This document shows positions 1-8,754 of a DNA stretch of 64,000 bases, in pieces. The DNA is taken from contig NZ_CP091509.1 in the NCBI RefSeq assembly GCF_022870885.1, positions 2,480,001 to 2,544,000 on the forward strand, given 5' to 3'. The notes below the pieces were generated by a model. It was not told the origin of the DNA, did no database searches, and was given only the letters and a program-made list of their open reading frames with translations. A program made the position numbers and the translations under genes. Source of the stretch: Neisseria dumasiana. Lineage in GTDB: Bacteria > Pseudomonadota > Gammaproteobacteria > Burkholderiales > Neisseriaceae. Positions within the stretch are counted from its first letter, which is position 1. Each line of letters opens with the position of its first letter.

Positions 1-2178
1 CCCTGCTTTGAACAGGGTTTGCAAGGCGCTTTCTGGCACTTGCACGGTGTAAGGCTGGAGCTTGCGCAGCAGTCCGCCGATTTGGTCGGCGTGGCGCAGG
101 CTGTCGATCAGGCGTTCGGCTTCTTGGTCGAACGGGATAATCAGCGGCTGCATATGGGTTTCGATCATGCGGAATTCTTGAGCGATGGCTTGGAAGGGGA
201 AATCGAGGCTGTCGCCTGCCTTCTTGTGCATGTCGAGAATGCCTTTGCTATCTAATTCTTTGCCTTTTTCTTCGTAAACATATTGGAAGTAGCGGCGGAT
301 GGCCTGTAGTGAGAGCAGATCCTCGGCGTGGTGGCGCACGACTTCGCGCATGGCGGCGGAGAGCAGACCGAGTTCGGACGGGGCTTTCCATTTTTCTTCG
401 GGTTTGAACACCCAGACAAAGCTGTTTTCAGACGGCCTTTTGCCTTCGCGGTTGCAGCGTCCTGCGGCTTGGGCGATGCTGTCCAATCCGGCTTCGGCAC
501 GCATGACTAAGGGGAAATCGACATCTACGCCGGCTTCGATAAGCGATGTGGCGATCACGCGGCAGGGTTCGCTGTTTTTCAGACGGCCTCGGATGGTTTC
601 TAACACTTGGCTGCGGTGTTTGGCGCACATCAGGGTGGTGAGGTGGAAAACGCCGTCAAGCTGTTTGGCGCTGTCGTACAGGCTGCGGGCGTGGCGGCGG
701 TTGTTGACGATAATGAGGATTTGCTTGTGCTGTGCGAGCTTTTCGAGCAAATCGGCATCGGTTTGGAGGCCGATATGTTGCACGGTGGTGCGGCGCAGTT
801 TGTCAAACAGTTCGAGTGGATTGGGGGCCAGCTCGCGGGTGTTTTCCAAGCCGCGGTAAAAACCGTGTTCGGCTTGGATGGCGGGCTGGGTGGCGGTACA
901 CATGACGACGGAGCAATGGTAGTTGCGCGCCAGCTCTTTAACGGCCTGCATGATGGGCAACAAGAGTTTGAGCGGCAGCATTTGTGCTTCGTCGAGAATA
1001 ATCACGCTGCCGCTGATGTTGTGCAGTTTGCGGCAGCGGGAAGAACGGTCGGCAAACAGCGATTCGAAAAACTGCACGGCGGTGGTAACGACAACAGGCA
1101 TATCCCAGTTTTCGGAGGCTTGCCGCAATTTGTCTTTGCTGTGTTCGCCTTGCAGTTTGCTGCCGTCAAACGTGCTGTGGTGCTCCAGCACGGCGGCTTC
1201 GCCCAGATCGCCGAACGCTTTGCGGAACTCAGCGGCGTTTTGTTCGATGATGCTGGTGAAGGGAATCACATAAATCACGCGGCGCATGCCGTGCCGCTTG
1301 GCGTGTTCGAGGGCGAAGGCCATCGAAGTGAAGGTTTTGCCGCCACCGGTTGGCACGGTGAGGGTAAAAAGCCCCGGCACTTGCTCCGCCTGCCTCACGG
1401 CGTGGTCGAGAATATCGCTGCGCAGGCGGTTTAGGGCGGCATTGCGCTTTTCTTCTTCGGTTTGCTGCGGCTTTTCGGCAATATGCCGTCTGAAATCGCC
1501 GATAAAGCGGTTAAAGCGTTGTTGCAGCTGCAATAAATCGGGATGACCGCCGCGCTGCACGGTTTTATCTTCCAAGCCCGCATAAAAGGCTTCGGTGTCA
1601 AGATAATCGGCATCGACCAAACAGGAATACAGCATGCGGGTGAAAAAAGCCACGCTGAAGGACTTGGCATATTTATCCGCAGAATCGGCAATGCCAAACT
1701 TAACACCCGGCATCGGCAATTTTTGAGGCAGCTGAATCTCTTGCCGCCATACTTCATCCGGCTCGGGAATATCGTGAATCCCTTTGCCGAATGGCACGGC
1801 CAAGCGTTGGGTTAAGGTGCGGCGGTTGTCGCCCTCGCTGTTTCCGTTTGCCAAACCTGCATGATGGCCGGCTATGCAAAACGCCATTAATTTACCCAGC
1901 ACACTCCAGCGTTCAAAAGCGATTTTTGCACCCGCCGTAGCATGGTCCACCGATGGGCCGCCATGCAGGCGGCGGTTAAACTCCGGCGTGTATTTGCCCA
2001 AATCGTGCAATTGGCCGGTATAACGCGCCATTTCCTCCGCACCAAAAAAAGCGGCAAACCCTGCAGCCATATCACCCACATTGTGGGCATGGCTGCACAT
2101 GGTTTGCCAGTATTCGTAAGGTTGGTTTTCGGCGGAATGGGCGTAGTAAATTCGGATAGTTTGATTATCCACAGACAT
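1..2178 (-). CDS. cas3: CRISPR-associated helicase/nuclease Cas3, type I-C (3' end outside window)
   Basis: Signature nuclease-helicase of type I CRISPR interference, recruited by Cascade to unwind and degrade target DNA. 726 codons are visible and the frame stays open to base 1, so the C-terminus is missing. The N-terminal HD nuclease domain shows QLHDLGKYTPEF and a later GHHAGL. The SF2 helicase follows with Walker A TVPTGGGKT, a DEAQ box in ILDEAQMLPL, CTATQP (motif III) and a QAAGRCNREG motif VI. The DEAQ box with MLPL spacing is typical of type I-C Cas3. Start choice: ATG is only about 2 nt from GGAG, whereas a GTG two codons downstream has about 7 nt spacing, so GTG may be the true start. 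The cas5-cas8c-cas7-cas4-cas1-cas2 genes and the array would lie off the left edge (inference). Confidence 0.93.
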   Translation of the reverse strand, partial: MSVDNQTIRIYYAHSAENQPYEYWQTMCSHAHNVGDMAAGFAAFFGAEEMARYTGQLHDLGKYTPEFNRRLHGGPSVDHATAGAKIAFERWSVLGKLMAFCIAGHHAGLANGNSEGDNRRTLTQRLAVPFGKGIHDIPEPDEVWRQEIQLPQKLPMPGVKFGIADSADKYAKSFSVAFFTRMLYSCLVDADYLDTEAFYAGLEDKTVQRGGHPDLLQLQQRFNRFIGDFRRHIAEKPQQTEEEKRNAALNRLRSDILDHAVRQAEQVPGLFTLTVPTGGGKTFTSMAFALEHAKRHGMRRVIYVIPFTSIIEQNAAEFRKAFGDLGEAAVLEHHSTFDGSKLQGEHSKDKLRQASENWDMPVVVTTAVQFFESLFADRSSRCRKLHNISGSVIILDEAQMLPLKLLLPIMQAVKELARNYHCSVVMCTATQPAIQAEHGFYRGLENTRELAPNPLELFDKLRRTTVQHIGLQTDADLLEKLAQHKQILIIVNNRRHARSLYDSAKQLDGVFHLTTLMCAKHRSQVLETIRGRLKNSEPCRVIATSLIEAGVDVDFPLVMRAEAGLDSIAQAAGRCNREGKRPSENSFVWVFKPEEKWKAPSELGLLSAAMREVVRHHAEDLLSLQAIRRYFQYVYEEKGKELDSKGILDMHKKAGDSLDFPFQAIAQEFRMIETHMQPLIIPFDQEAERLIDSLRHADQIGGLLRKLQPYTVQVPESALQTLFKAG

Positions 2179-2274
2179 TCTCCAATGTATTTTTTATTAT
2201 TTCTGCATTAACTACCAAGTGAGAAATATATCATAACAGTTGAGAAATTTGCACACCCTTTCACTGCAAAACAA

Positions 2275-2326
2275 AGGCCGTCTGAAAACTGCTCACAATC
2301 GGGTGAAAGCTGTTTTCAGACGGCCT
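2275..2326. terminator. Inverted DUS pair between cas3 and tgpA
   Basis: Two AGGCCGTCTGAAAAC copies face each other and form a 15-bp stem with a 22-nt loop. It lies downstream of the tgpA-like gene and upstream of cas3, so it can terminate tgpA transcription; both arms are also uptake sequences. Confidence 0.7.
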
Positions 2327-2350
2327 CTGTTATAGGCAAAACCTAACAAA

Positions 2351-4327
2351 TTAATGCTGCTGCCGGTAATGCTTTTTAACGATTTTCCGTACTGCGCGAT
2401 ACCAGCGTTTTTGGGTGCGCAATGTCGGGCGGTCGGCGGCGTAGAGCCAGTGTTCGTATTGTTTGAGCAGGCGGGTGAGTTCGGGGTTTTCGATGCCGTT
2501 GCTGTCGAGCAGTTTGTGCAGTTCGCCTGCGCTGACGGCGGGGGCAGTTTCGTCTTCTTCGCCCAGCAAGGCGGTTTTGAGTTGTGCGAAGCCTTCGTTT
2601 AGGTAATCGCGTTCGCGGTTGCGGTTGCCGAACCACCATTTCAGCAAGGGCAGCAATGCCAATGCGATGCCTACCGGCAGAACGAGCAGCAGGGTTTTCC
2701 AGTTGAATCCGCCCAAGCCGAGCAGTTCGAAGAGGTTGTTTTGTTTGCTTTGGTCGTAATTCACCACCCATTGCTGCCAGTAAAATTGGCCGGTATCGCG
2801 CCAGCGGGCGAAGAGGCTGTGGCCGTCTGAAACCATATTGCGTTCGGCTTCGGGCAGGGCTTGGCTGATGCCGCTTTCGGCACGCACGGAGGATACGGCG
2901 GCGGTGGGGTCAACGCGCAGCCATGCTTGTTCTTGCGGCAGCCACACTTCCGCCCATGCATGTGCGTCTTTGGAACGGATTTGCCAAAAGCCGGCTTGTT
3001 CGTTGTATTCGGCACCTTGATAGCCGGTAACGACACGGGCGGGCAGGCCGACGGCGCGCATCATCACCACGAAACTTTGGGCGTAGTGTTCGCAAAAGCC
3101 TTGCTGCGTGCGGAACATAAATTCGTCGATACCGTTACGCCCCGGGGTGCGCGGCGGTTGCAGGGTGTAGCCGAACTTTTTGCTACGGTAGTGGTGCAGC
3201 ACTTTGTCGATAAACTGGCGTTCGTTGGCAGACTGCTTGGCCAGTGTGTCGGCAAGCAGGCGGGTTTGCAGGTTGCCTTCGGGCAGACGGGTATAGAAAA
3301 CCCGTTCGCCTTCGGTGAGCTTGTGCGGCAGGGTGTCGCTCAACGATGCCTGCAAGGTGATGCGGCGCAAACCTTCGCGGCTGCGGTGGGCGCGTACAAT
3401 CTGCCCCATTCGTTTGGTGAGGCTGCCGTGGAGCTGGCCGACGGGATAATCCAAAGCGGGCAGTGCGCCGTTTTGGTCGCGGATAATCATTTGATATTCG
3501 ACGGTGCGTGCGGGGTTGGCTGCGCTGCGGGCTTCGTCTATATAGGTGTTGTCGAGTGCACGCCAACGCACGCCGTCGAAATCGGCCATGATGATGGCGC
3601 GCCAATACATATCGCTGCGCTGCGGCTTGAGGCCGTCTGAAAAGGTAATGTTCGCCACCCATTCGTCGCTCTGCACCAGATTGCTGATGCTGCCCGGCTC
3701 CATCGAATCGGACAAACCGGTTTTGGCCTGACCCTGCTGCGGCTGGGGAATGCGCCACAGCGGTTCGCTCAGCCGCGGCACGGCGGCAAACAGCACGGCG
3801 GCCAGCGGCAAGGTAAGCAGCAAGGCAAGGCCGGTTTGTTTGGCGGCTTCTTTCACATTCAAACCGCACAACACGGCAAAGCATACGCCCACCATCGGCA
3901 AGGCCAGCAGCAGCCACAGGCCGACTGCGAGGCTTTGGTCGAACAGCACCGACGAACCGATTAAAAACAGCATCGCCAACAGCAGCACCTGCCAATCGCG
4001 GCGGGTATTGCCTTCAAAAGCCTTGAGCATCACCATCAGCAGCAGAAACGACACCCCGCCGTCGCGCCCGATAACCGTTCCGAGCTGCTGCCACACCAGC
4101 GCACCGCCGATAACCATCAATAAAATCAATGCCGGCACGGGCAGCTTGGCGATGCCCAAGCGCAGTAAAGCCAAGCGCAGCAGCCACATGCCGCCGAACA
4201 CCGCCATAATCGCAACCGGCAGTGAAGACACCAGCGGCAGCGCAGTCCATAACAAAGCCAGAAGCACGGCGAAAGCAACAGCGCGCGGCGGCGGCTGTTT
4301 GAGAAAAGAAGGGTTGAGAATCAGCAT
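2351..4327 (-). CDS. TgpA-like membrane transglutaminase-domain protein (DUF3488/DUF4129)
   Basis: Predicted inner-membrane protein of 658 aa with a periplasmic transglutaminase-like cysteine protease domain. The N-terminal 200 residues hold about six hydrophobic helices (DUF3488-like). The catalytic triad is visible as Cys in GFCEHYAQSF, His in DAHAWAEVWL and Asp in RVDPTAAV. A further TM (TLLLVLPVGIALALLPLL) precedes a soluble DUF4129-like tail. I start at MLILNPSFLK because the upstream extension is polar and not family-like; no clear Shine-Dalgarno is seen. The Pseudomonas relative TgpA is normally adjacent to moxR and DUF58 genes; here those two are about 48 kb away in this window. The physiological substrate is unknown. 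Confidence 0.88.
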   Translation of the reverse strand: MLILNPSFLKQPPPRAVAFAVLLALLWTALPLVSSLPVAIMAVFGGMWLLRLALLRLGIAKLPVPALILLMVIGGALVWQQLGTVIGRDGGVSFLLLMVMLKAFEGNTRRDWQVLLLAMLFLIGSSVLFDQSLAVGLWLLLALPMVGVCFAVLCGLNVKEAAKQTGLALLLTLPLAAVLFAAVPRLSEPLWRIPQPQQGQAKTGLSDSMEPGSISNLVQSDEWVANITFSDGLKPQRSDMYWRAIIMADFDGVRWRALDNTYIDEARSAANPARTVEYQMIIRDQNGALPALDYPVGQLHGSLTKRMGQIVRAHRSREGLRRITLQASLSDTLPHKLTEGERVFYTRLPEGNLQTRLLADTLAKQSANERQFIDKVLHHYRSKKFGYTLQPPRTPGRNGIDEFMFRTQQGFCEHYAQSFVVMMRAVGLPARVVTGYQGAEYNEQAGFWQIRSKDAHAWAEVWLPQEQAWLRVDPTAAVSSVRAESGISQALPEAERNMVSDGHSLFARWRDTGQFYWQQWVVNYDQSKQNNLFELLGLGGFNWKTLLLVLPVGIALALLPLLKWWFGNRNRERDYLNEGFAQLKTALLGEEDETAPAVSAGELHKLLDSNGIENPELTRLLKQYEHWLYAADRPTLRTQKRWYRAVRKIVKKHYRQQH

Positions 4328-4505
4328 GATAGCTTGTGATGTAATGTGTTTGGTTGGCGGGCGGTGCGGCATCTTTTGCAGGCCTGAAACCTTTGCAAAA
4401 CCCATGTTTAAGGTTCGGCCTGCCCGCAATTATTTGTTTTAATCGGTTGCAGCGCACCCCGAGCGGCATTATCCCCTACACCGCTCGGAGCGTTGTTCAG
4501 ACGGC

Positions 4506-4757
4506 CTAACCGCCTTGTTTGGCAGCCCATTCGGCCGGAGTGGCCGCCGTGGTAATCGACAACGCGTGCAGTTCATTGCTGGCCAATTTGTCGGCCAAAC
4601 CGTCTTTAATCAAGCGGTGGCGGGCAAGGCGGGCTTTGCCTTCAAATTCGGACGACACGATTTGAGCGAAAAAGTGGTGGCCGTCGCCCTCAACTTCTAC
4701 ATATTCGCAACGGGCAACGGCTTCAATCATATTTTTAACTTGTTCGGTGGAGAGCAT
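4506..4757 (-). CDS. ibaG: BolA/IbaG-family protein
   Basis: Small 83-aa member of the BolA superfamily, IbaG/YrbA branch, which partners monothiol glutaredoxins in iron-sulfur/iron handling. The fold is recognisable from the class II KH-like pattern, with the conserved histidine region GDGHHFFAQIVSSEFEGKA and the helix RLARHRLIKDGL followed by HALSITTAATPAEW. The start is MLSTEQVK, preceded by AAGGA at 8-9 nt; a longer reading frame upstream is made of DUS sequence and is not used. It stands alone between tgpA-like and a repeat-rich spacer. Family assignment is firm; the exact role in this organism is inferred. Confidence 0.88.
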   Translation of the reverse strand: MLSTEQVKNMIEAVARCEYVEVEGDGHHFFAQIVSSEFEGKARLARHRLIKDGLADKLASNELHALSITTAATPAEWAAKQGG

Positions 4758-5108
4758 GGCGGTTCCTTTCAAAAATCGCTGTTCAGACGGCCATAAGCCT
4801 TTGCGCAAATCAAGGCCGTCTGAAAAATAAGTGTGCATTATATAGGCAGGCATAAGCAAACAACAGACACAAACCCCAAACCTAACCCGTTAAGAACACC
4901 CAAACCGGCCAAGCTCCCGCCAAGCCGCACGGCAACTGTTCCCCGCAAGCCCCGACATACCGCCGATACACCCATGCCCGAGCCGCCCGCCGCAAACAAA
5001 CCGCACCCGCCCGAACTGCATACAGAAAACAACAACCCCCTGCCGCGCCGCTGCGCAATAAAAATATTCCGCCTGCCTAGCGCGGCTGAAGCACGGCGGA
5101 TTATTCGG

Positions 5109-5114
5109 TATAAT
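5109..5114 (+). promoter_or_regulatory. Candidate -10 box (TATAAT) for ftsEX, interrupted downstream by a MITE
   Basis: A perfect TATAAT lies 220 bp before ftsE, with no convincing -35. The MITE terminal repeat begins about 8 bp downstream, so any transcript from this box would start at or within the MITE. Confidence 0.35.
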
Positions 5115-5122
5115 CGCAGCCT

Positions 5123-5265
5123 GATACCTTTGCAAAACCCTCAGATGTGGATGCAGTTCAAGGCGTAGCAGCACAGCGAGTGCAGACATATCATGCAGAT
5201 AGGCAAACGAGCGAGCAGCGCACAACGCAGAAATGCGCCGCAGATGGGGGTTTTGCAAAGGTCTC
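5123..5265. mobile_element. 143-bp MITE, copy A
   Basis: Terminal inverted repeats GATACCTTTGCAAAA / TTTTGCAAAGGTCTC enclose about 110 bp shared with the other copies in this window. Flanked by the 5-bp direct repeat AGCCT on both sides, the expected footprint of transposition. No coding capacity. Confidence 0.85.
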
Positions 5266-5334
5266 AGCCTGAGATTTCAGCCTTCTTTTTCAGACGGCCT
5301 ATGCCGTCTGAAACCACTTTCAACGAGAAAAGCT

Positions 5335-5988
5335 ATGATTCGTTTCGAGCAAGTTTCCAAAACCTATCCCGGCGGTTTTCAGGCATTGAAAAACGTCAGC
5401 TTCAAAATCAACAAAGGCGAAATGATTTTCGTGGCCGGGCATTCCGGTGCCGGCAAATCCACCATACTCAAGCTCATTTCCGGCATTACCAAGCCCACCC
5501 AAGGCAAAGTATGGATGAACAACCAAGATATCGGCAGCCTTAACGACAACCAAATCGGCTTCATGCGCCAGCATATCGGCATTGTGTTTCAAGACCACAA
5601 AATCCTGTTCGACCGCAACGTGCTGCAAAACGTATTGCTGCCGCTGCGCATTATCGGCTACGACGCCAAACAGGCTGAAAAACGCGCCCGCATCGCCATC
5701 GAAAAAGTAGGCTTGGGCGGTCGCGAACTTTCCGACCCGATTACCCTTTCAGGCGGCGAACAGCAACGCCTGTGCATCGCCCGCGCCGTTGTGCACCAAC
5801 CCAGCCTCCTGATTGCCGACGAACCCTCAGCCAACCTCGACCGCGCCTACGCCCTCGATATTATGGAACTCTTCAAAACCTTTCACGAAGCAGGCACCAC
5901 CGTGATTGTGGCCGCGCACGATGAAACCCTGATGGCCGACTACGGCCACCGCATCTTACGCTTGCAGGAAGGCAGGTTTGCATCATGA
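5335..5988 (+). CDS. ftsE: Cell division ATP-binding protein FtsE
   Basis: 217-aa ABC ATPase that, with FtsX, forms the divisome complex controlling periplasmic amidase activators and septal peptidoglycan hydrolysis. Walker A is GHSGAGKST (about residue 36), the Q-loop lies in VFQDHKIL, the signature is LSGGEQQR, Walker B is LLIADEPSANLD and the switch histidine is in VIVAAHDETL. I start at MIRFEQVSK with weak GAGAA upstream; a longer frame runs into DUS/MITE sequence. The stop overlaps the ftsX start (ATGA), so the two are translationally coupled. The upstream spacer carries a MITE that must form part of the leader if transcription starts at the TATAAT box. Confidence 0.96.
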   Translation: MIRFEQVSKTYPGGFQALKNVSFKINKGEMIFVAGHSGAGKSTILKLISGITKPTQGKVWMNNQDIGSLNDNQIGFMRQHIGIVFQDHKILFDRNVLQNVLLPLRIIGYDAKQAEKRARIAIEKVGLGGRELSDPITLSGGEQQRLCIARAVVHQPSLLIADEPSANLDRAYALDIMELFKTFHEAGTTVIVAAHDETLMADYGHRILRLQEGRFAS

Positions 5989-6899
5989 ACCATTACCTGT
6001 CGCTCCATCTCGAATCCGCCGCCAACGCCGTCAAACAACTGTGGAAACAGCCTGTCGGCACCCTGCTGATTCTCGTTATGCTGGCCATCGCCATGACGCT
6101 CCCGCTCACGCTCTACCTCGGCGTACAAAGCTCGCAGGCCGTGCTGGGCAAACTCAACGAATCGCCGCAAATCACGCTTTATATGGAACTTGGCGCCGAT
6201 GCGGGCGATACCGAAGCCGTCCGAAACCTGCTCGCCAAAGATGCGCGCATCACCAAAAGCGAATTTATCGGCAAGCAAAAAGGCTTGGAAGAACTCCAAA
6301 CCAGCATGGGCGGGCAGGATTTAGTGTCGATGCTCGATGAAAACCCCCTGCCCGACGTTTTCATCGTTACGCCCGACCCCGCCACGGCACCCTCAGAAAT
6401 GGAAGCCCTGAAAAACGATTTGGATCAGCTGCCTATGGTCGAAAGTGCCAGCTTAGACACCGAATGGATGCAAACGCTTTACCAAATCAACGACTTTCTG
6501 CACAAAATCTTCTGGTTTTTGGCCATTACCCTCAGCGTGGCCTTCGTTTTGGTGGCTCACAACACCATCCGTCTGCAAATCCTGAGCCGTAAAGAAGAAA
6601 TCGAAATCACCAAACTGCTCGGCGCACCCGCTTCGTTTATCCGCCGCCCCTTCCTTTACCAAGCCGTGTGGCAGGGTGTATTGGCGGTAGGCGTCAGCCT
6701 CGCCCTGTGCGCTTGGTTGGTCAACGCATCGCAACCCCTGATTAACCGCATTTTCAAACCCTACGGCCTGCATATCGACTGGCGTTATTTCCACTTTTGG
6801 GAAGTGCTGCTGATTTTAGCCGTGGTGTCTGCACTGGGCGTTGCCGGAGCATGGCTGGCCACCCAGCAGCATTTGCTGGGGTTCAAAGCCAAGAAATAA
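5985..6899 (+). CDS. ftsX: Cell division protein FtsX
   Basis: 304-aa permease-like partner of FtsE. It has a cytoplasmic N-terminus, TM1 at about 25-45 (GTLLILVMLAIAMTLPLTL), a periplasmic loop of about 120 residues that in relatives contacts an amidase activator, and three C-terminal TMs (DFLHKIFWFLAITLSVAFVL onward). The motif EEIEITKLLGAP is the conserved MacB/FtsX-like cytoplasmic segment. It overlaps ftsE by 4 bp. Transcription probably ends at the long DUS hairpin that follows. Length matches the family. Confidence 0.95.
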   Translation: MNHYLSLHLESAANAVKQLWKQPVGTLLILVMLAIAMTLPLTLYLGVQSSQAVLGKLNESPQITLYMELGADAGDTEAVRNLLAKDARITKSEFIGKQKGLEELQTSMGGQDLVSMLDENPLPDVFIVTPDPATAPSEMEALKNDLDQLPMVESASLDTEWMQTLYQINDFLHKIFWFLAITLSVAFVLVAHNTIRLQILSRKEEIEITKLLGAPASFIRRPFLYQAVWQGVLAVGVSLALCAWLVNASQPLINRIFKPYGLHIDWRYFHFWEVLLILAVVSALGVAGAWLATQQHLLGFKAKK

Positions 6900-6939
6900 T
6901 GCAGCTTCATTAAAAAACTTTGTCTATACATAAGGCTAC

Positions 6940-6988
6940 AAAAACCGAAAGGCCGTCTGAAAATTTTTCAGACGGCCTTTCGGTTTTT
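6940..6988. terminator. Bidirectional DUS terminator between ftsX and pyk
   Basis: A nearly perfect long stem, AAAACCGAAAGGCCGTCTG paired with its complement and ending in TTTTT, is built from two inverted DUS. It lies between two convergent genes and can serve both. Confidence 0.85.
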
Positions 6989-7007
6989 ATATACGCAATG
7001 CCCGATC

Positions 7008-8480
7008 TCAACCGCGCACGGTAGAAACTTGCAGCATATTGGTCGAACCGCTTTCGCGCATACGCGAGCCGCTGGTAATGATGTATTGGTCGCCCGCGGC
7101 CAATACTTTGCGCTCCACCAGCGTTTTTTCCACTTGATCCAAAGCGGTATCGTGGTCGGTGCTGGTTGCCAAAATCATGGGGCGCACACCGCGGTACATC
7201 GCCATGCGGCGTTGTGCCGAAATGCTGGGCGTGAGTGCGTAGATCGGCAGTTGGATGCTGTGGCGGCTGATTTCGAAGGCCGTCGAGCCGCTCTCGGTTA
7301 AGGCAACAATGGCGCGGGCATTCACGGCTCGGGCAACGTGAACCGCGCCGCCGGCAATCGCCAGATTGGTGCTTACCGCGTCTTCGCTATGCTCTTCGCT
7401 CACACCGTTGAGCGAATCTTGTTCGGCTTCGGCGGCAGCACAAATCAGAGCCATTTGGCGCACGGTTTCAAAGGGATACGCACCGATGGCGGTTTCTGCC
7501 GAACACATCACCGCATCGGTTCCGTCCAACACGGCATTGGCTACGTCGCTCACTTCGGCGCGGGTCGGCACGGGGTTGGTGATCATGCTTTCCATCATCT
7601 GCGTGGCGGTAATGCTGAAACGGCGCAGCTCGCGGGCGCGGCGGATCATGCGTTTTTGCAGGGCGGGCACGGCGGCATTGCCGACTTCCACCGCCAAATC
7701 ACCGCGCGCCACCATGATGCCGTCTGAAGCCAGAATGATTTCATCCAAATTGGTAATGGCTTCCACCCGCTCGATTTTCGATACCAAACCGGGGCGGACG
7801 GCATCGCTGCCCTGCATTTCCTGCTCCACCAAACGGCGGGCGGTGTGCAGGTCTTCCGCCGATTTGACGAAGCTGACGGCAAGATAATCGCAACCGATGG
7901 CGATGGCGGTTTTCAGATCGCGGAAGTCTTTTTCGGTCAGCGCACCGGCAGAAAGCCCGCCGCCTTGCTTGTTGATGCCTTTATTGCTCTTGAGCGTGTG
8001 GCTGTTCAACACCGTGGTCAGGATTTCGCTGCCGTTAACGTTGTCGACAATCAGGGTAAGCAGGCCGTCGTCGAGCAGCAAAATGTCGCCCGCTTTCACG
8101 TCTTTGGGCAAGTCGCGGTAATCGAGGCCGACGCGATCGCGGTTGCCCTCGCCTTCCAATGCGGCATCAAGCAGCAGTTTTTCGCCGGCTGCCAGTTTGA
8201 TGCTGCCGCCTTCGATTTTACCTACACGGATTTTCGGGCCTTGCAGGTCGGCCATAATCGCCACTTCGCGGCCTGCCAATTTGGCGGCTTCGCGCACGAT
8301 ACGGGCGTTTTCTTGATGAAATTCGGGCGTACCGTGGCTGAAATTGAAGCGGACGACATTCAAGCCGCCTATGGCAATCATATCTTTCAACAGGTCAACA
8401 TTGTTGCTGCCCGGGCCGAGGGTGGCCACGATTTTAGTATTATGGCGGATGCGGGTTAAATCGCGTTGTGAAGCACTCAT
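7008..8480 (-). CDS. pyk: Pyruvate kinase
   Basis: 490-aa glycolytic enzyme converting phosphoenolpyruvate and ADP to pyruvate and ATP. N-terminal KIVATLGPGS, the substrate-binding MADLQGPKIRVG and the catalytic signature KIERVEAITNLDEIILASDG followed by MVARGDLAVEVG are all present, as is the MMESM helix and a C-terminal allosteric domain. Of two nearby ATGs I use MSASQRDL because AAGGAT is well spaced from it, while the upstream ATG overlaps the ribosome-binding site. It ends at a shared convergent DUS terminator. A 16-bp-period direct repeat lies just upstream and may be regulatory. Confidence 0.96.
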   Translation of the reverse strand: MSASQRDLTRIRHNTKIVATLGPGSNNVDLLKDMIAIGGLNVVRFNFSHGTPEFHQENARIVREAAKLAGREVAIMADLQGPKIRVGKIEGGSIKLAAGEKLLLDAALEGEGNRDRVGLDYRDLPKDVKAGDILLLDDGLLTLIVDNVNGSEILTTVLNSHTLKSNKGINKQGGGLSAGALTEKDFRDLKTAIAIGCDYLAVSFVKSAEDLHTARRLVEQEMQGSDAVRPGLVSKIERVEAITNLDEIILASDGIMVARGDLAVEVGNAAVPALQKRMIRRARELRRFSITATQMMESMITNPVPTRAEVSDVANAVLDGTDAVMCSAETAIGAYPFETVRQMALICAAAEAEQDSLNGVSEEHSEDAVSTNLAIAGGAVHVARAVNARAIVALTESGSTAFEISRHSIQLPIYALTPSISAQRRMAMYRGVRPMILATSTDHDTALDQVEKTLVERKVLAAGDQYIITSGSRMRESGSTNMLQVSTVRG

Positions 8481-8511
8481 GGCAAACATCCTTTCGATTG
8501 CGGTACGTTTT

Positions 8512-8539
8512 GTGTTATGTGCAAAGTGTGTTATGTGCA
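8512..8539. repeat. Tandem direct repeat upstream of pyk
   Basis: GTGTTATGTGCA occurs twice with a 16-bp period (8512-8523 and 8528-8539), 32-59 bp upstream of the pyk start. It could be an operator or a short tandem duplication. Confidence 0.5.
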
Positions 8540-8702
8540 GAATTTTAACCCGAAAGCCGACTATTTGTTGGAAAATTACAGATTTTTATGATTTAAGCTA
8601 AATTTTTCGTGCGCCTGCCAAGCCGAAACGCCGGCGGCATTTTTTCTTATTTTATTCGGTTTTTTAAATGCTTAAATTCCATTACCCCTTTATCGGCAAC
8701 AA

Positions 8703-8735
8703 AAGGCCGTCTGAAAGATTATTTCAGACGGCCTT
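8703..8735. terminator. DUS-pair terminator after the Slam gene
   Basis: AAGGCCGTCTGAAA and its inverse complement pair around a 5-nt loop, 20 bp beyond the stop codon of the Slam gene. Confidence 0.75.
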
Positions 8736-8754
8736 GATTGAATGACGGCAGGGT

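Larger units (their letters stand above)
4758..5334. other. 577-bp spacer with DUS copies, MITE copy and ftsE upstream signals
   Basis: The spacer holds DUS copies near 4785-4825, a proline/arginine-rich open frame with no family signal (4833-5168) that I do not accept as a gene, a TATAAT box, one full 143-bp MITE, and an inverted DUS pair (5289-5314) just before ftsE. One arm of that pair is the ATGCCGTCTGAA variant. Confidence 0.6.

Noticed and set aside
607..1434. Long open frame on the plus strand inside cas3
   Set aside because: It is antisense to clearly conserved Cas3 motifs and shows no family signal; GC-rich codon bias keeps the frame open.
2861..3640. Plus-strand 259-codon open frame inside the tgpA-like gene
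   Set aside because: Antisense shadow of a gene with visible catalytic triad; no signal peptide or motif of its own.
4383..4402. Isolated GAAACCTTTGCAAAACCC match to the MITE end
   Set aside because: No second end or core nearby; may be a chance match or a very old remnant.
4833..5168. 111-codon Pro/Arg-rich frame upstream of ftsE
   Set aside because: Low-complexity, no ribosome-binding site and it ends within a MITE.
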